A stretch of 64,000 nt of DNA. It comes from Streptomyces sp. NBC_01288 (GTDB lineage Bacteria > Actinomycetota > Actinomycetes > Streptomycetales > Streptomycetaceae). Of this stretch, positions 9,312-16,705 are shown piece by piece; positions within the stretch are counted from its first letter, which is position 1, and every line of letters starts with the position of its first letter. The notes beneath the pieces were generated by a model that had not been told where the DNA came from, did not search any database, and saw only the letters and a program-made list of their open reading frames with translations. The DNA is taken from positions 6,695,001 through 6,759,000 of the forward strand of contig NZ_CP108427.1 of assembly GCF_035982055.1 (NCBI RefSeq). The letters run 5' to 3'. A program made the position numbers and the translations under genes.

Positions 9312-9722
9312 TCAGCTGCCCACGGCGCCGTTGCCCGACAGGACCGGGATGTTGTCCAGGATGTGCGACAGCGGCTCGTCGCCCTTGGCCTGGGTGGAGT
9401 TCTCGGTGCACTGCTGGTTCTGCGGGGCCGACAGGATCGGCACGTCCTGGAGGACGGTGACCGGCACGAGGCCGACCAGGGAGGCGGCGTTGACCTTGGC
9501 GGGCAGGCCGACACAGGGCTTGTTCAGGGTGCCCTGGACGAGGGAGAGCTGGGGGCTCATGTCGCCCTTGGTCTCCTGGTTGCCGTACTTCTGCACGGCG
9601 CCGTTGCCCTGGGTGGTGGTGACGCCGTCGTCGTTGCCGATCGCCATCGCCGGGGTGGCGACAGCGGCGGTGGCACCGGCGAGGGAGGCGGCAACAGCCG
9701 CGGTCGCCCACAGCTTCTTCAT
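9312..9722 (-). CDS. Rodlin (third paralogue)
   Basis: A 136-residue secreted protein closely similar to the two rodlins that follow. Residues 1-27 are a signal peptide ending PAMA; the mature chain begins IGNDDGV and ends NIPVLSGNGA.GS, both nearly invariant in the three copies. Two cysteines (KPCVG and QQCTE) are conserved. Rodlins assemble with chaplins into the paired rodlet fibres on aerial hyphae and spores. The ATG at 9722 follows GAAAGGG. The upstream region carries a BldN-like promoter motif (9772-9800). S. coelicolor has two rodlins; a third copy is a variation on that. Convergent with the acyl-CoA ligase. Confidence 0.93.
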   Translation of the reverse strand: MKKLWATAAVAASLAGATAAVATPAMAIGNDDGVTTTQGNGAVQKYGNQETKGDMSPQLSLVQGTLNKPCVGLPAKVNAASLVGLVPVTVLQDVPILSAPQNQQCTENSTQAKGDEPLSHILDNIPVLSGNGAVGS

Positions 9723-9771
9723 GTTCAAACCCTTTCGGAGGACGGACTCCCGTTGCGGAGCCGCGCGATGA

Positions 9772-9800
9772 TCAACTGAGTGATGACTGGTTTGGTTGCG
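9772..9800 (-). promoter_or_regulatory. BldN-like promoter of rodlin 1
   Basis: On the minus strand, CGCAAC (9800-9795) is followed after 17 bases by AGTTGA (9777-9772), about 50 bases before the start codon. The pair resembles the reported BldN sigma consensus (near CGTAAC and CGTTGA) and recurs upstream of four other rodlin or chaplin genes here. The rest of 9801-9993 shows no gene. Confidence 0.6.
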
Positions 9801-9993
9801 GCCTTTGCCCCGTATGGAGCAATAAGTCGGCTCGCGTGTAAGCAAGGTGGCTTCCTCGCCCGGGGACGCGGCGGGTGATCCGCGGCGGGTCGCTCGGCAG
9901 GGGCTGCTGTCCGCGGGGGGACCAGCGGACGGGCCGCGCGCAGCTTCCCGAGCTCCTCGGCCGCCTTCCGCGCGTCCCGGCGAGGCAGGCCAA

Positions 9994-10019
9994 CGGGCCG
10001 CCGAGAGATCGGCGGCCCG
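9994..10019 (-). terminator. Terminator after rodlin 2
   Basis: An 11-bp perfect stem (9994-10004 with 10009-10019) with a GAGA tetraloop lies just beyond the stop of the 10038-10451 rodlin gene. It has no T tract, as is usual for Streptomyces hairpin terminators. Confidence 0.65.
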
Positions 10020-10037
10020 CTGTGCACGTCCGCGAGG

Positions 10038-10451
10038 TCAGCTGCCCGCAGCGCCGTTGCCCGACAGGACCGGGATGTTGTCCAGGATGTGCGACAGCGG
10101 CTCGTCGCCCTTGGCCTGGGTGGAGTTCTCGGTGCACTGCTGGTTCTGCGGCGCGGAGAGGATCGGCACGTCCTGCGCGACGGTGACCGGCACGAGGCCG
10201 ACCAGCGAGGCCAGGTTCGCCTTGGCCGGCAGGCCGATGCAGGGCTTGTTCAGCGAGCCCTGGATGAGCGCCATCTGGGGGCTCATGTTGCCGTACGTGG
10301 CCTGGTTGCCGTAGACCTGCTCGGCGCCGTTGCCGTTCGCCGTGGTGACGCCGTTGTCGTTACCGATCGCCATCGCCGGGGCGGCGACGGCAGCCGAGGC
10401 TCCGACGACGGAAGCGGCGACAGCCGCAGCAGCCATAACCTTCTTGATCAC
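10038..10451 (-). CDS. rdlB: Rodlin (RdlB-like)
   Basis: A 137-residue secreted rodlin with signal peptide (about 1-28, ending APAMA), mature start IGNDNGVTT, two cysteines and the conserved C-terminus DNIPVLSGNGAAGS. GTG 10451 is chosen because it gives the family N-terminus (MIKKVMAAAAV) and follows AGAAGGGA. It is divergent from the next rodlin over a 191-base spacer, the arrangement known for rdlA and rdlB in S. coelicolor; the A/B naming is by position only. Rodlins organise chaplin fibrils into rodlets and are made in aerial hyphae. Confidence 0.92.
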   Translation of the reverse strand: MIKKVMAAAAVAASVVGASAAVAAPAMAIGNDNGVTTANGNGAEQVYGNQATYGNMSPQMALIQGSLNKPCIGLPAKANLASLVGLVPVTVAQDVPILSAPQNQQCTENSTQAKGDEPLSHILDNIPVLSGNGAAGS

Positions 10452-10497
10452 TTGCGTGGTCCCTTCTGGAGTAACCCCGTCCACCGGAGCGACCTGA

Positions 10498-10525
10498 ACA
10501 ACTGGCACCGGGCCGCATGGTTGCT
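10498..10525 (-). promoter_or_regulatory. BldN-like promoter of rodlin 2
   Basis: On the minus strand, AGCAAC (10525-10520) is followed after 16 bases by AGTTGT (10503-10498), about 47 bases before the GTG start. It is the weakest match of the five but keeps GCAAC and GTTG at the same spacing as the divergent partner promoter. Confidence 0.5.
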
Positions 10526-10570
10526 CCGATTCACTCCAATGGCCCAGATGAATCCAACCGGGTGAAGCCA

Positions 10571-10598
10571 CGCAACCAATCCGGCCGACCTCTGTTGA
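10571..10598 (+). promoter_or_regulatory. BldN-like promoter of rodlin 3
   Basis: CGCAAC (10571-10576), a 16-base spacer and TGTTGA (10593-10598) lie about 45 bases before the ATG at 10643. The element mirrors the promoter on the other strand of the same 191-base divergent spacer. Confidence 0.6.
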
Positions 10599-10642
10599 TG
10601 GGGGAGCAGGAATTGTGTCTCTGCCAGGAAAGGACCGCAGAA

Positions 10643-11059
10643 ATGCTCAAGAAGGCAATGGCTGCGACGGCTGTCGCGGCTTCCGTCGTCGGCGTCTCGG
10701 CGACGGCCGCCCCGCAGGCGCTGGCCATCGGCAACGACAACGGCGTCACCACGGTCAACGGGAACGGTGCCGAGCAGGCCTATGGCAACGCCAAGACGAC
10801 CGGCGACATGAGCCCCCAGCTCTCGGTCGCCCAGGGCGCCCTGAACAAGCTGTGCCTCGGCGTGCCGGTCAAGGCCAACGCGGCCTCGATCGTGGGCGTA
10901 CTGGTGCCGGTCACCGTCCTCCAGGACGTGCCGGTCCTCTCGGCCCCGCAGAACCAGCAGTGCGCCGAGAACTCCACCCAGGCCAAGGGTGACGAGCCGC
11001 TGTCGCACCTCGTGGACAACATCCCGGTCCTGTCGGGCAACGGCGCGATCGGCAGCTGA
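10643..11059 (+). CDS. rdlA: Rodlin (RdlA-like)
   Basis: A 138-residue rodlin with signal peptide ending PQALA, mature N-terminus IGNDNGVTTVNGNGAEQ, two cysteines (KLCLG, QQCAE) and C-terminus NIPVLSGNGAIGS. It differs most from the other two in the middle (LNKLCLGVPVKANAASIVGV, with one extra residue in the Val-rich segment). The ATG follows AGGAAAGGA. It lies next to, and on the same strand as, the short chaplin at 11319, as rdlA and chpD adjoin in S. coelicolor; the symbol rests on that position. A strong hairpin follows the stop. Confidence 0.92.
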   Translation: MLKKAMAATAVAASVVGVSATAAPQALAIGNDNGVTTVNGNGAEQAYGNAKTTGDMSPQLSVAQGALNKLCLGVPVKANAASIVGVLVPVTVLQDVPVLSAPQNQQCAENSTQAKGDEPLSHLVDNIPVLSGNGAIGS

Positions 11060-11071
11060 CCGTCCGTCAAT

Positions 11072-11126
11072 AAAGCGGCCGGGGCGGCCCGTACGGAAAT
11101 CTCCGTGGGGGCCGCCCCGGCCGTTT
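11072..11126 (+). terminator. Terminator after rodlin 3
   Basis: A long GC hairpin (15 pairs, 11076-11090 with 11109-11123, with an outer AAA/TTT extension after one bulge) ends in TTT. It separates rodlin and chaplin transcription. Confidence 0.75.
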
Positions 11127-11220
11127 CGCATAGCCGTCCTCTTCCTGTCTTCCCTTGAAGAGAAGCGTTTCTGCATCCGTGCGGCCATCGCGTCAATTCG
11201 GTGCGGACGATCGAGTGAAT

Positions 11221-11232
11221 TGTCAGCTGACA
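11221..11232. promoter_or_regulatory. Palindrome upstream of short chaplin
   Basis: TGTCAGCTGACA is a perfect 12-base palindrome 87 bases before the chaplin ATG at 11319. No clear BldN-like hexamer pair was found in this spacer, unlike at the other short chaplins, so this gene may be controlled differently. Operator function is inferred from symmetry only. Confidence 0.35.
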
Positions 11233-11318
11233 CGCGTTCTTGAGTTTCTTCCTGCGTCTATCCCTCGTTTTACAGGCTGCAGGTCATGGTGGGCATGACC
11301 GCAGAGAAGGGAACGTTC

Positions 11319-11546
11319 ATGAAGAAGAGCGCTGCTGTTGTCGCTGGTGCGATCATGGCTCTCGGTATGGCCGCCCCGGCCTTCGCCGACGCGGGTGCCG
11401 AGGGTGCGGCCGTCGGTTCGCCCGGTGTCCTCTCGGGCAACGTGGTCCAGGTTCCCGTGCACATCCCCGTCAACGTGTGCGGCAACTCGATCGACGTGAT
11501 CGGCCTGCTGAACCCGGCGTTCGGCAACACCTGCGTCAACGACTGA
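11319..11546 (+). CDS. chpD: Short chaplin (ChpD-like)
   Basis: A 75-residue short chaplin: signal peptide of about 23 residues ending AFA, then one chaplin domain of about 52 residues. It has the family landmarks GSPGVLSGN, VQVPVHIPVNVCGN and LLNPAFGNTC, with both cysteines. Mature chaplins self-assemble into amyloid fibres at the air-water interface and make hyphae and spores hydrophobic. The ATG at 11319 is chosen over an upstream in-frame ATG because GAGAAGGGAA precedes it and it starts a proper signal peptide (MKKSAAVV). The symbol follows the position beside the rodlins. Confidence 0.93.
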   Translation: MKKSAAVVAGAIMALGMAAPAFADAGAEGAAVGSPGVLSGNVVQVPVHIPVNVCGNSIDVIGLLNPAFGNTCVND

Positions 11547-11643
11547 CGACGTAGCACCCCCAGCCGTTCCGGCTGTTTCATGGCCGGCCTTGGACAGGTT
11601 TCCAAGGCCGGCTTTTCCCACTTCAAGCAGGAAGACAACGAGA

Positions 11644-12630
11644 TTGCGACAGACCCTGGGTAAGGGAATGGTCGCGGCGGCCGCCGCGACGAGCATTCTG
11701 TCCCTGTGCGGCAGCCCCGCCCTGGCCGATTCGTACACCGGCGGCGCTGCCAAGGATTCGCCGGGCGTCCTGTCCGGCAACAGCCTTGAGGTCCCGGTCG
11801 ACGTACCGGTCAACGCCTGTGGCAACACCGCCGACGGGGTGTCCGGGCTCAACCCGACGTTCGGCAACTCCTGTGCCGGCGTCAAGAGCGAGCACCGGCA
11901 CGGTGGTGAGCACGGCGGCCACGAGCGGTGGACCGAGCCGTCGTACGGGGACTCCGACGACGACTCGGGCGATGACTACGGCTACGGCTCGGGTTATGGC
12001 CACGGTCATTACTACGGCCACGGCCACGGCTACGGCTACGGGCACGGTCATGGCTATGGAGACGACTCCGGGTACGGCTCCGGCGATCACTCCGGCTACG
12101 GCTCCGGGGACTCGGGCCACGGCACTCCGGAGGACTGTGAGGAGACGCCGCCGCCTCCGCACGGCGGTCACCACCACACGCCGCCTCCGACGGGTGGGCA
12201 TCACCACACGCCGCCCCCTTCGGGTGGGCACCACCACACCCCGCCGCCTCCTACGGGTGGGCACCACACGCCGCCGCCTCCGACCGGCGGACACCACACC
12301 CCGCCTCCCCCCACGGGTGGGCACCACACCCCGCCGCCTCCGCACGGCGGTCACCACCACACCCCGCCTCCGACCGGTGGGCATCACACCCCGCCGCCTC
12401 CCACCGGCGGGCACCACACGCCGCCGCCTCCCAGCGGTGGCAACCACACCCCGCCTCCCCCCGCGGGCGGCAACCACACGCCTCCGCCCACCGGTGGGGA
12501 GCACACCCCGCCGCCCGTTCTGGCGCACACCGGCAGTGAGGCCATGCTGGCCACGTCCGGTGCCAGTGCCGCGCTGATCGCGGGTGGCATGATCCTCTAC
12601 CGGCGAGGCCGAGCCGTGTCCCGTAGGTAA
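11644..12630 (+). CDS. chpA: Sortase-anchored chaplin with His/Pro-rich repeat stalk (ChpA-like)
   Basis: A 328-residue wall-anchored chaplin. A signal peptide (about 1-28) is followed by one chaplin domain (KDSPGVLSGN...VPVNACGN...LNPTFGNSC), then a Gly/Tyr/His-rich region, then about 12 units of GGHHTPPPx, then LAHTG (293-297), a hydrophobic helix and an Arg-rich tail. LAxTG is the signal of class E sortases, which link long chaplins to peptidoglycan. Known long chaplins (ChpA-C) carry two chaplin domains; here the second is absent and the repeats occupy the space. TTG 11644 is the likely start (MRQTLGKGM, after GCAGGAAG). It lies 97 bases after the short chaplin. The symbol is by position; the architecture is unusual. 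Confidence 0.88.
   Translation: MRQTLGKGMVAAAAATSILSLCGSPALADSYTGGAAKDSPGVLSGNSLEVPVDVPVNACGNTADGVSGLNPTFGNSCAGVKSEHRHGGEHGGHERWTEPSYGDSDDDSGDDYGYGSGYGHGHYYGHGHGYGYGHGHGYGDDSGYGSGDHSGYGSGDSGHGTPEDCEETPPPPHGGHHHTPPPTGGHHHTPPPSGGHHHTPPPPTGGHHTPPPPTGGHHTPPPPTGGHHTPPPPHGGHHHTPPPTGGHHTPPPPTGGHHTPPPPSGGNHTPPPPAGGNHTPPPTGGEHTPPPVLAHTGSEAMLATSGASAALIAGGMILYRRGRAVSRR
12160..12510 (+). repeat. Tandem repeat coding GGHHTPPPx
   Basis: About 12 imperfect units of 27-33 bases inside the long chaplin gene, varying in His count (one to three) and in the residue after the prolines (T, S, H or A). Such arrays expand and contract by slippage, so copy number is likely to differ between strains and may be mis-assembled from short reads. 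Confidence 0.9.
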
Positions 12631-12640
12631 TACGCACGGG

Positions 12641-12668
12641 GTGCCGGACGTCACCGCCCGGCACACCT
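12641..12668. terminator. Weak hairpin between convergent genes
   Basis: GGGTGCCGG and its near-complement CCGGCACACC form an imperfect hairpin between the long chaplin (plus) and the flavoprotein (minus). There is no T tract. It is the only candidate terminator in this 53-base gap. Confidence 0.4.
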
Positions 12669-12683
12669 GCGCCGCCCTCGCCG

Positions 12684-13940
12684 TCAGCGCCGTACGAAGG
12701 CCGGCGTGCTCCGTCGTCCCGGGGCCGGGATCATGCCGCCGCGCGGTTCCGAGTGCAGCCGGCGTTCGACTCCCCGCACCAGCGCGCCCGCCGTGTACGT
12801 GGCGCCGTGCACGAAGCGCATCGCCGGGCCGAAGCCCGAGGCCGTCACCAGGCCCGCCATGAAGAGGCCGGGGTGCGAGGACTCGAAGTCCCGGCCGACC
12901 TCGGGGGAACCGTCGCCCACCGTGGCCAGGGAACCCCTCAACTCGCTGGAGAGCAGCCCGAGTCGGTTGGCCGTCGCCTTGAACCCCGTTGCCGCGATGA
13001 CGTGTTCGGTGTCCAGGATCCGCGTACCGCCCTCCCGGCCCACCGTCTCCAGGCGGACCCCGCCCGGCACCACGTCGGCCGCCGCGACCTCGTGGCCGAG
13101 GAGCACCTCCACCGCCGGTTCGACCCGGTCCCGCACCCACCAAGCACCGGCCGGACCAAGGGCGTCGGCCGCGATCCGGGCCCGGGTCGACTCCGGGAGA
13201 CGGCGGAAGAGGTCGGGGCGCTCGGAGTAGAACCAGTTGCGCCAGCCGGGGCCCAGGCCGCTGTGCGGGGAGCGGGCCGACTGCCACCACGGGCGCTCCC
13301 ACGCGGGCGGCACGTCGTTCCAGCAGAGTTCGTCGGCGCGTGCCAACACCCGTACCCGCGTGCCTTGTTCGGCGAGCAGGGCCGCCGTCTCCAGTGCCGC
13401 CTGGCCACCGCCGATCACCGTGACGTCCTTGCCGCGGAAGTCGTCCAGCGTGCTGTGGTGGCTGCTGTGCGAGACGAGGGTCCGGCCCAACCCCCTGAGC
13501 GCGGACGGGATTTCGACGAACGGCATGACACCGACCGCGAGGGCGACGGTCCGGGCGTGCAGCACCGTGCCGTCGTCGGTCACCGCCTCGAAGCCGCCCG
13601 GCACCGGCGCGATCCGCTCCACCGTCCGCTCGTCCACCTCCGGGACGGCGTTGCGCGCGAACCACAGGCCGTACGAGGCGAACATCTCGACCGGGATCGG
13701 CTCCCCGTGCCGGGCCTCCACGCCCTGGGTCGCGCAGTACACGTCGAGCGGCCAACGGCCCTCAGGATCGGACAGGTTGGAGGCCCAGGGCTCCGACTTG
13801 AGGAACATGCCCCGGGGCATGTGGTCGCGCCAGGACGCCATCGGCCGGCCGAAGACGCGCAGGTTCAGCCCCGCGGCCGCGGCGTGGGACGCGATGGACA
13901 GGCCGTACGGGCCCGCGCCCACCACCAGCAGGTCGTACAT
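12684..13940 (-). CDS. FAD/NAD(P)-dependent oxidoreductase (N-hydroxylase or monooxygenase-like)
   Basis: A 418-residue flavoprotein. The FAD-binding GAGPYGL motif lies at residues 8-14 and a second dinucleotide site GGGQAALETA near 177-186, as in class B flavin monooxygenases and L-lysine/L-ornithine N-hydroxylases. A typical late segment, VIAATGFKATANRL, is near residue 310. It probably uses NADPH and oxygen to hydroxylate or oxidise a small substrate, which cannot be read from the sequence. Its ATG overlaps the stop of the ATP-grasp gene (ATGA), so the two are translationally coupled and probably act in sequence. A plain dehydrogenase role is an alternative. Confidence 0.8.
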   Translation of the reverse strand: MYDLLVVGAGPYGLSIASHAAAAGLNLRVFGRPMASWRDHMPRGMFLKSEPWASNLSDPEGRWPLDVYCATQGVEARHGEPIPVEMFASYGLWFARNAVPEVDERTVERIAPVPGGFEAVTDDGTVLHARTVALAVGVMPFVEIPSALRGLGRTLVSHSSHHSTLDDFRGKDVTVIGGGQAALETAALLAEQGTRVRVLARADELCWNDVPPAWERPWWQSARSPHSGLGPGWRNWFYSERPDLFRRLPESTRARIAADALGPAGAWWVRDRVEPAVEVLLGHEVAAADVVPGGVRLETVGREGGTRILDTEHVIAATGFKATANRLGLLSSELRGSLATVGDGSPEVGRDFESSHPGLFMAGLVTASGFGPAMRFVHGATYTAGALVRGVERRLHSEPRGGMIPAPGRRSTPAFVRR

Positions 13941-15250
13941 CAGCAGCTGCTCGCTTTCTCGTCATCGGTCAACTCGGTCAACTTGCTCAACTCGGCTGGT
14001 TTGGCAGGCCCGTTGGGGTGACTCTCGCCCGCCTGCCGGACCACCCGTGCCTCCGCCGTACGCACCACCGGGGCCGGTCCGCCCAGCCGCTCCCGCACCT
14101 TGCGCAGCACATGCAGGCCCCACAGGCCCCACATCGCGCGGCCCGGACCCGGGTCGTCCGGTGCGTGCCAGGCCAGCTCGCGTCCGCCGAGCGCCGGGCG
14201 CAGCGCGCTGAGCGGCGCGTAGTTCTCCACCACGAACGACCGCCCCGGCCGCGGCGACCCGTCCGGCAGCGGACGGTGGGTCAGATCCAGGTGCAGGGCG
14301 CGGACGACGTCCAGGCCCGCGGAGTCGGCGAAGAGCCGGAACTGGGCGCCGGGCCGCGGGTTGAAGTCGAGCAGGTGATAGCTCCCGGTCGTGCCGCAGC
14401 GGCGGAAGTCCAGGTCGAAGATGCCGCGGTAGCCGAGCGAGGCGGTGAGCCGCTCGGCCAGCGCCTGCACCTGCGGGTTGGGCGTCCAGCGGCCCACCGC
14501 CGTCAGCCCCGCGCCACGCGGCCAGGCCCGCTGCTTGCGACCGGATCCGCCGCCGCGCACGGCACCGGACCGGTCGGCGTACCCGTGGAAGAACCAGTCG
14601 CGGTCGGAGCCGGACGGCAGGAACGCCTGCAACAGCAGTCGGCTGCCCGCCTCGTCGGCGCGCAGGAACAGCTCGCGCGCCTCCTGCGCGCTGTGCACCA
14701 CCACGGTGCTGCGCAGCCCGGTCCCGGCCGGCACCAGCCAGGGCCGGCTCCACTTCGCGACCACCGGCAGCCCGAGTTGCCAGGCGGCGCTCGCCGCCTG
14801 CGCCGGGCTCTCCGGGATCAGCGTCACCGGGTGCGGGATGTCCGCCGCCGCGCACAGGGCGGCCAGTTCGGCCTTGTCCGCGACCCGTTCGGACAGCGCG
14901 CCGGGCTGCTGCGGCAGCAGATAGGAGGGGGCGAGTTCATCGCCGAGCCGGCCGACTGCGACGGCACTCGCGTCGTCCATCGGGATCAGTACGGCCGGAC
15001 GCGCGATCCGCGCCGCGACCCGCCGGAGCGCGCCGGCGATCTCGCCGGGAGACGCGCCGGGCGCCGGCGGGGGATGCATCTGGCAGACAAAGCGGGAGCT
15101 GCGCACGGGACTTCCGGCGGAGTCGGCGACCACATGCACCTCCACTCCCGCCCGGCCCAGCGAACGCACGGCACCCAGCGTTCCGTGGTGAAAGGGATTC
15201 CGGTCGATCCGCAACAGAACTGCGGGGACACGGATGTCGAGCAGCGACAC
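13940..15250 (-). CDS. ATP-grasp carboxylate-amine ligase
   Basis: A 436-residue ATP-grasp enzyme. After an N-terminal Rossmann-like half come the ATP-binding region (GLPVVAKWSRPW near 175) and the metal-binding end of the fold, FDLDFRR and LLDFNPRPGAQ near 295-325. Such ligases form an amide, peptide or thioester-like bond from a carboxylate via acyl phosphate. GTG 15250 begins MSLLDIRVPAVLLRID. It is first in a two-gene unit with the flavoprotein and divergent from the GH26-like gene. The C-terminal 50 residues are hydrophilic and repetitive (AELSKLTELTD). A role in surface-polymer decoration or a small specialised metabolite is conjecture from position. Confidence 0.78.
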   Translation of the reverse strand: MSLLDIRVPAVLLRIDRNPFHHGTLGAVRSLGRAGVEVHVVADSAGSPVRSSRFVCQMHPPPAPGASPGEIAGALRRVAARIARPAVLIPMDDASAVAVGRLGDELAPSYLLPQQPGALSERVADKAELAALCAAADIPHPVTLIPESPAQAASAAWQLGLPVVAKWSRPWLVPAGTGLRSTVVVHSAQEARELFLRADEAGSRLLLQAFLPSGSDRDWFFHGYADRSGAVRGGGSGRKQRAWPRGAGLTAVGRWTPNPQVQALAERLTASLGYRGIFDLDFRRCGTTGSYHLLDFNPRPGAQFRLFADSAGLDVVRALHLDLTHRPLPDGSPRPGRSFVVENYAPLSALRPALGGRELAWHAPDDPGPGRAMWGLWGLHVLRKVRERLGGPAPVVRTAEARVVRQAGESHPNGPAKPAELSKLTELTDDEKASSC

Positions 15251-15402
15251 GGACTGTTTCCTTCGGTCGGTTCACCCGTGCGGGCGATGGAGGAACTCGG
15301 AAGCCGTAACGGCGGTGGCGTAATTCATATTCATATGACTGAGTGTCAGTAGAAGGAAAAGCAAAGTCGGCACGGAGTACGAGAGTGGAGAGAGGAGCAG
15401 GC

Positions 15403-16665
15403 ATGGCCCCACAGCAGCGACGGTCCCGAACCGCCCGGCTGGCCTTCATCGCGGCTACGGTCGCCGCGTCGGCGGCTTTCGCGTCGGGTCCCGGGTTCGC
15501 GGCGGGGGTGACGCGGGTCACCGATCCGCCTGCTCCCGCGACCACCCCGGCTGTCGTAGAACCCACCAAGACCCCCGAGCCGAAGCAGGCTCCCGCGTTC
15601 GGGGCCTTCCTCGACTCCGGGGCCCGGGGCGTGGCCCGGATGGCGGCGCTCAGCAGTTGGCTGGGCGGTGCCGAACTGCGCGTCGGCCACACCTACCTGC
15701 CCGGCAACCACTGGAGCGACATCGAGGGCGCCCCCGGTCTCCTCGACGTGTGGGCGGACTGGCGTACCGAGAAGTCCGACCGGATGCTCGTCCTCAACGT
15801 GCCGATGCAGGAGCACAACGAGGACGGTGTCTCCGACTGGCAGGTGCGGCAGCTGCTCCAGCAGGGCGCGGCCGGTCAGTTCGATCAGCACTTCAAGGCC
15901 CTCGCCGAGCGGCTGGTCGACCTGAAGGTGCCGGACACGGTGATCGTGCTCGGCTGGGAGATGAACGGCACCACGTACACCTCTCGTTGCGGGCCGGACC
16001 CGGAGGCCTGGAAGAAGTACTGGAACAGGATCGTCACCACGATGCGCTCGGTGCCGGGCCAGAAATTCCGGTTCGACTTCGATCCGACCCGTGGCCGGGA
16101 CGCCGTTCCCTGGACGCAGTGTTATCCGGGGGACGACACGGTCGACATCGTCGGAATGGATTCGTACGACCAGCCGTCCGGGCTGACGTTCGACGAACAG
16201 GTGAAAGAGCCCTACGGACTTCAGGCACATGTGGACTTCGCCAAATCCCACGGCAAGCCCATTTCCTATCCTGAATGGGGACTCTTCCGAAACGGCGACA
16301 ACGCGGAGTACATGAAGCGCATGCTCGCCTGGATGGACGAGCACAAGCCGCTGTACAACACGGTCACCGACTACTGCCCGCACGGTGTGTGGCAGTGCTC
16401 CGAGAACCCGAAGTCGTCCCAGGTCTACCGCTCGGTCCTGTTCGGCCGCACCGAGGACCCGACCACGACCCCGACCGAGCCCACGGCACCCGTGACACCC
16501 ACGGCCCCGGTCACCCCGGAACCGACCAAGCCGACCACGCCCACCGCACCGCCCACCCCGGCGCACCCGGCCAACTGCTCGCCGGTCGAGCTGGGCGACT
16601 GGGTGGAGTACTGGCTCGGCGGGAAGCTGTGCGTGAAGTTCGACTGGTGGCAGCGCGACCGCTGA
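15403..16665 (+). CDS. Secreted GH26-like glycoside hydrolase
   Basis: A 420-residue exported enzyme. A signal peptide (about 1-34, ending FAAG) leads to a catalytic domain resembling glycoside hydrolase family 26 (beta-mannanase clan). The expected acid/base is Glu186 in GWEMNG and the nucleophile Glu291 in PEWG. A Thr/Pro linker (about 350-385) ends in a short Cys- and Trp-containing tail. ATG 15403 is preferred because AGAGGAGCAGGC precedes it; an upstream in-frame GTG (15343) would add 20 residues that do not look like a signal peptide. Next to an exopolysaccharide operon, it may trim that polymer. Mannan specificity is not proven by sequence alone. Confidence 0.82.
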   Translation: MAPQQRRSRTARLAFIAATVAASAAFASGPGFAAGVTRVTDPPAPATTPAVVEPTKTPEPKQAPAFGAFLDSGARGVARMAALSSWLGGAELRVGHTYLPGNHWSDIEGAPGLLDVWADWRTEKSDRMLVLNVPMQEHNEDGVSDWQVRQLLQQGAAGQFDQHFKALAERLVDLKVPDTVIVLGWEMNGTTYTSRCGPDPEAWKKYWNRIVTTMRSVPGQKFRFDFDPTRGRDAVPWTQCYPGDDTVDIVGMDSYDQPSGLTFDEQVKEPYGLQAHVDFAKSHGKPISYPEWGLFRNGDNAEYMKRMLAWMDEHKPLYNTVTDYCPHGVWQCSENPKSSQVYRSVLFGRTEDPTTTPTEPTAPVTPTAPVTPEPTKPTTPTAPPTPAHPANCSPVELGDWVEYWLGGKLCVKFDWWQRDR

Positions 16666-16671
16666 ACCAGA

Positions 16672-16705
16672 GGTGGCGGCGGGCCGCTCACGGTCCGTCG
16701 CCACC
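16672..16705. terminator. Bidirectional hairpin between GH26 and acetyltransferase genes
   Basis: A 14-pair stem (16672-16685 with 16692-16705, two of the pairs G-T on one strand) with a 6-base loop follows the GH26 stop and overlaps the last codons of the minus-strand acetyltransferase, so it can end both convergent transcripts. Confidence 0.65.

Noticed and set aside
9725..10027. A possible small gene between the first two rodlins.
   Set aside because: The frame overlaps a promoter motif and a terminator hairpin, has no ribosome site and resembles no protein.
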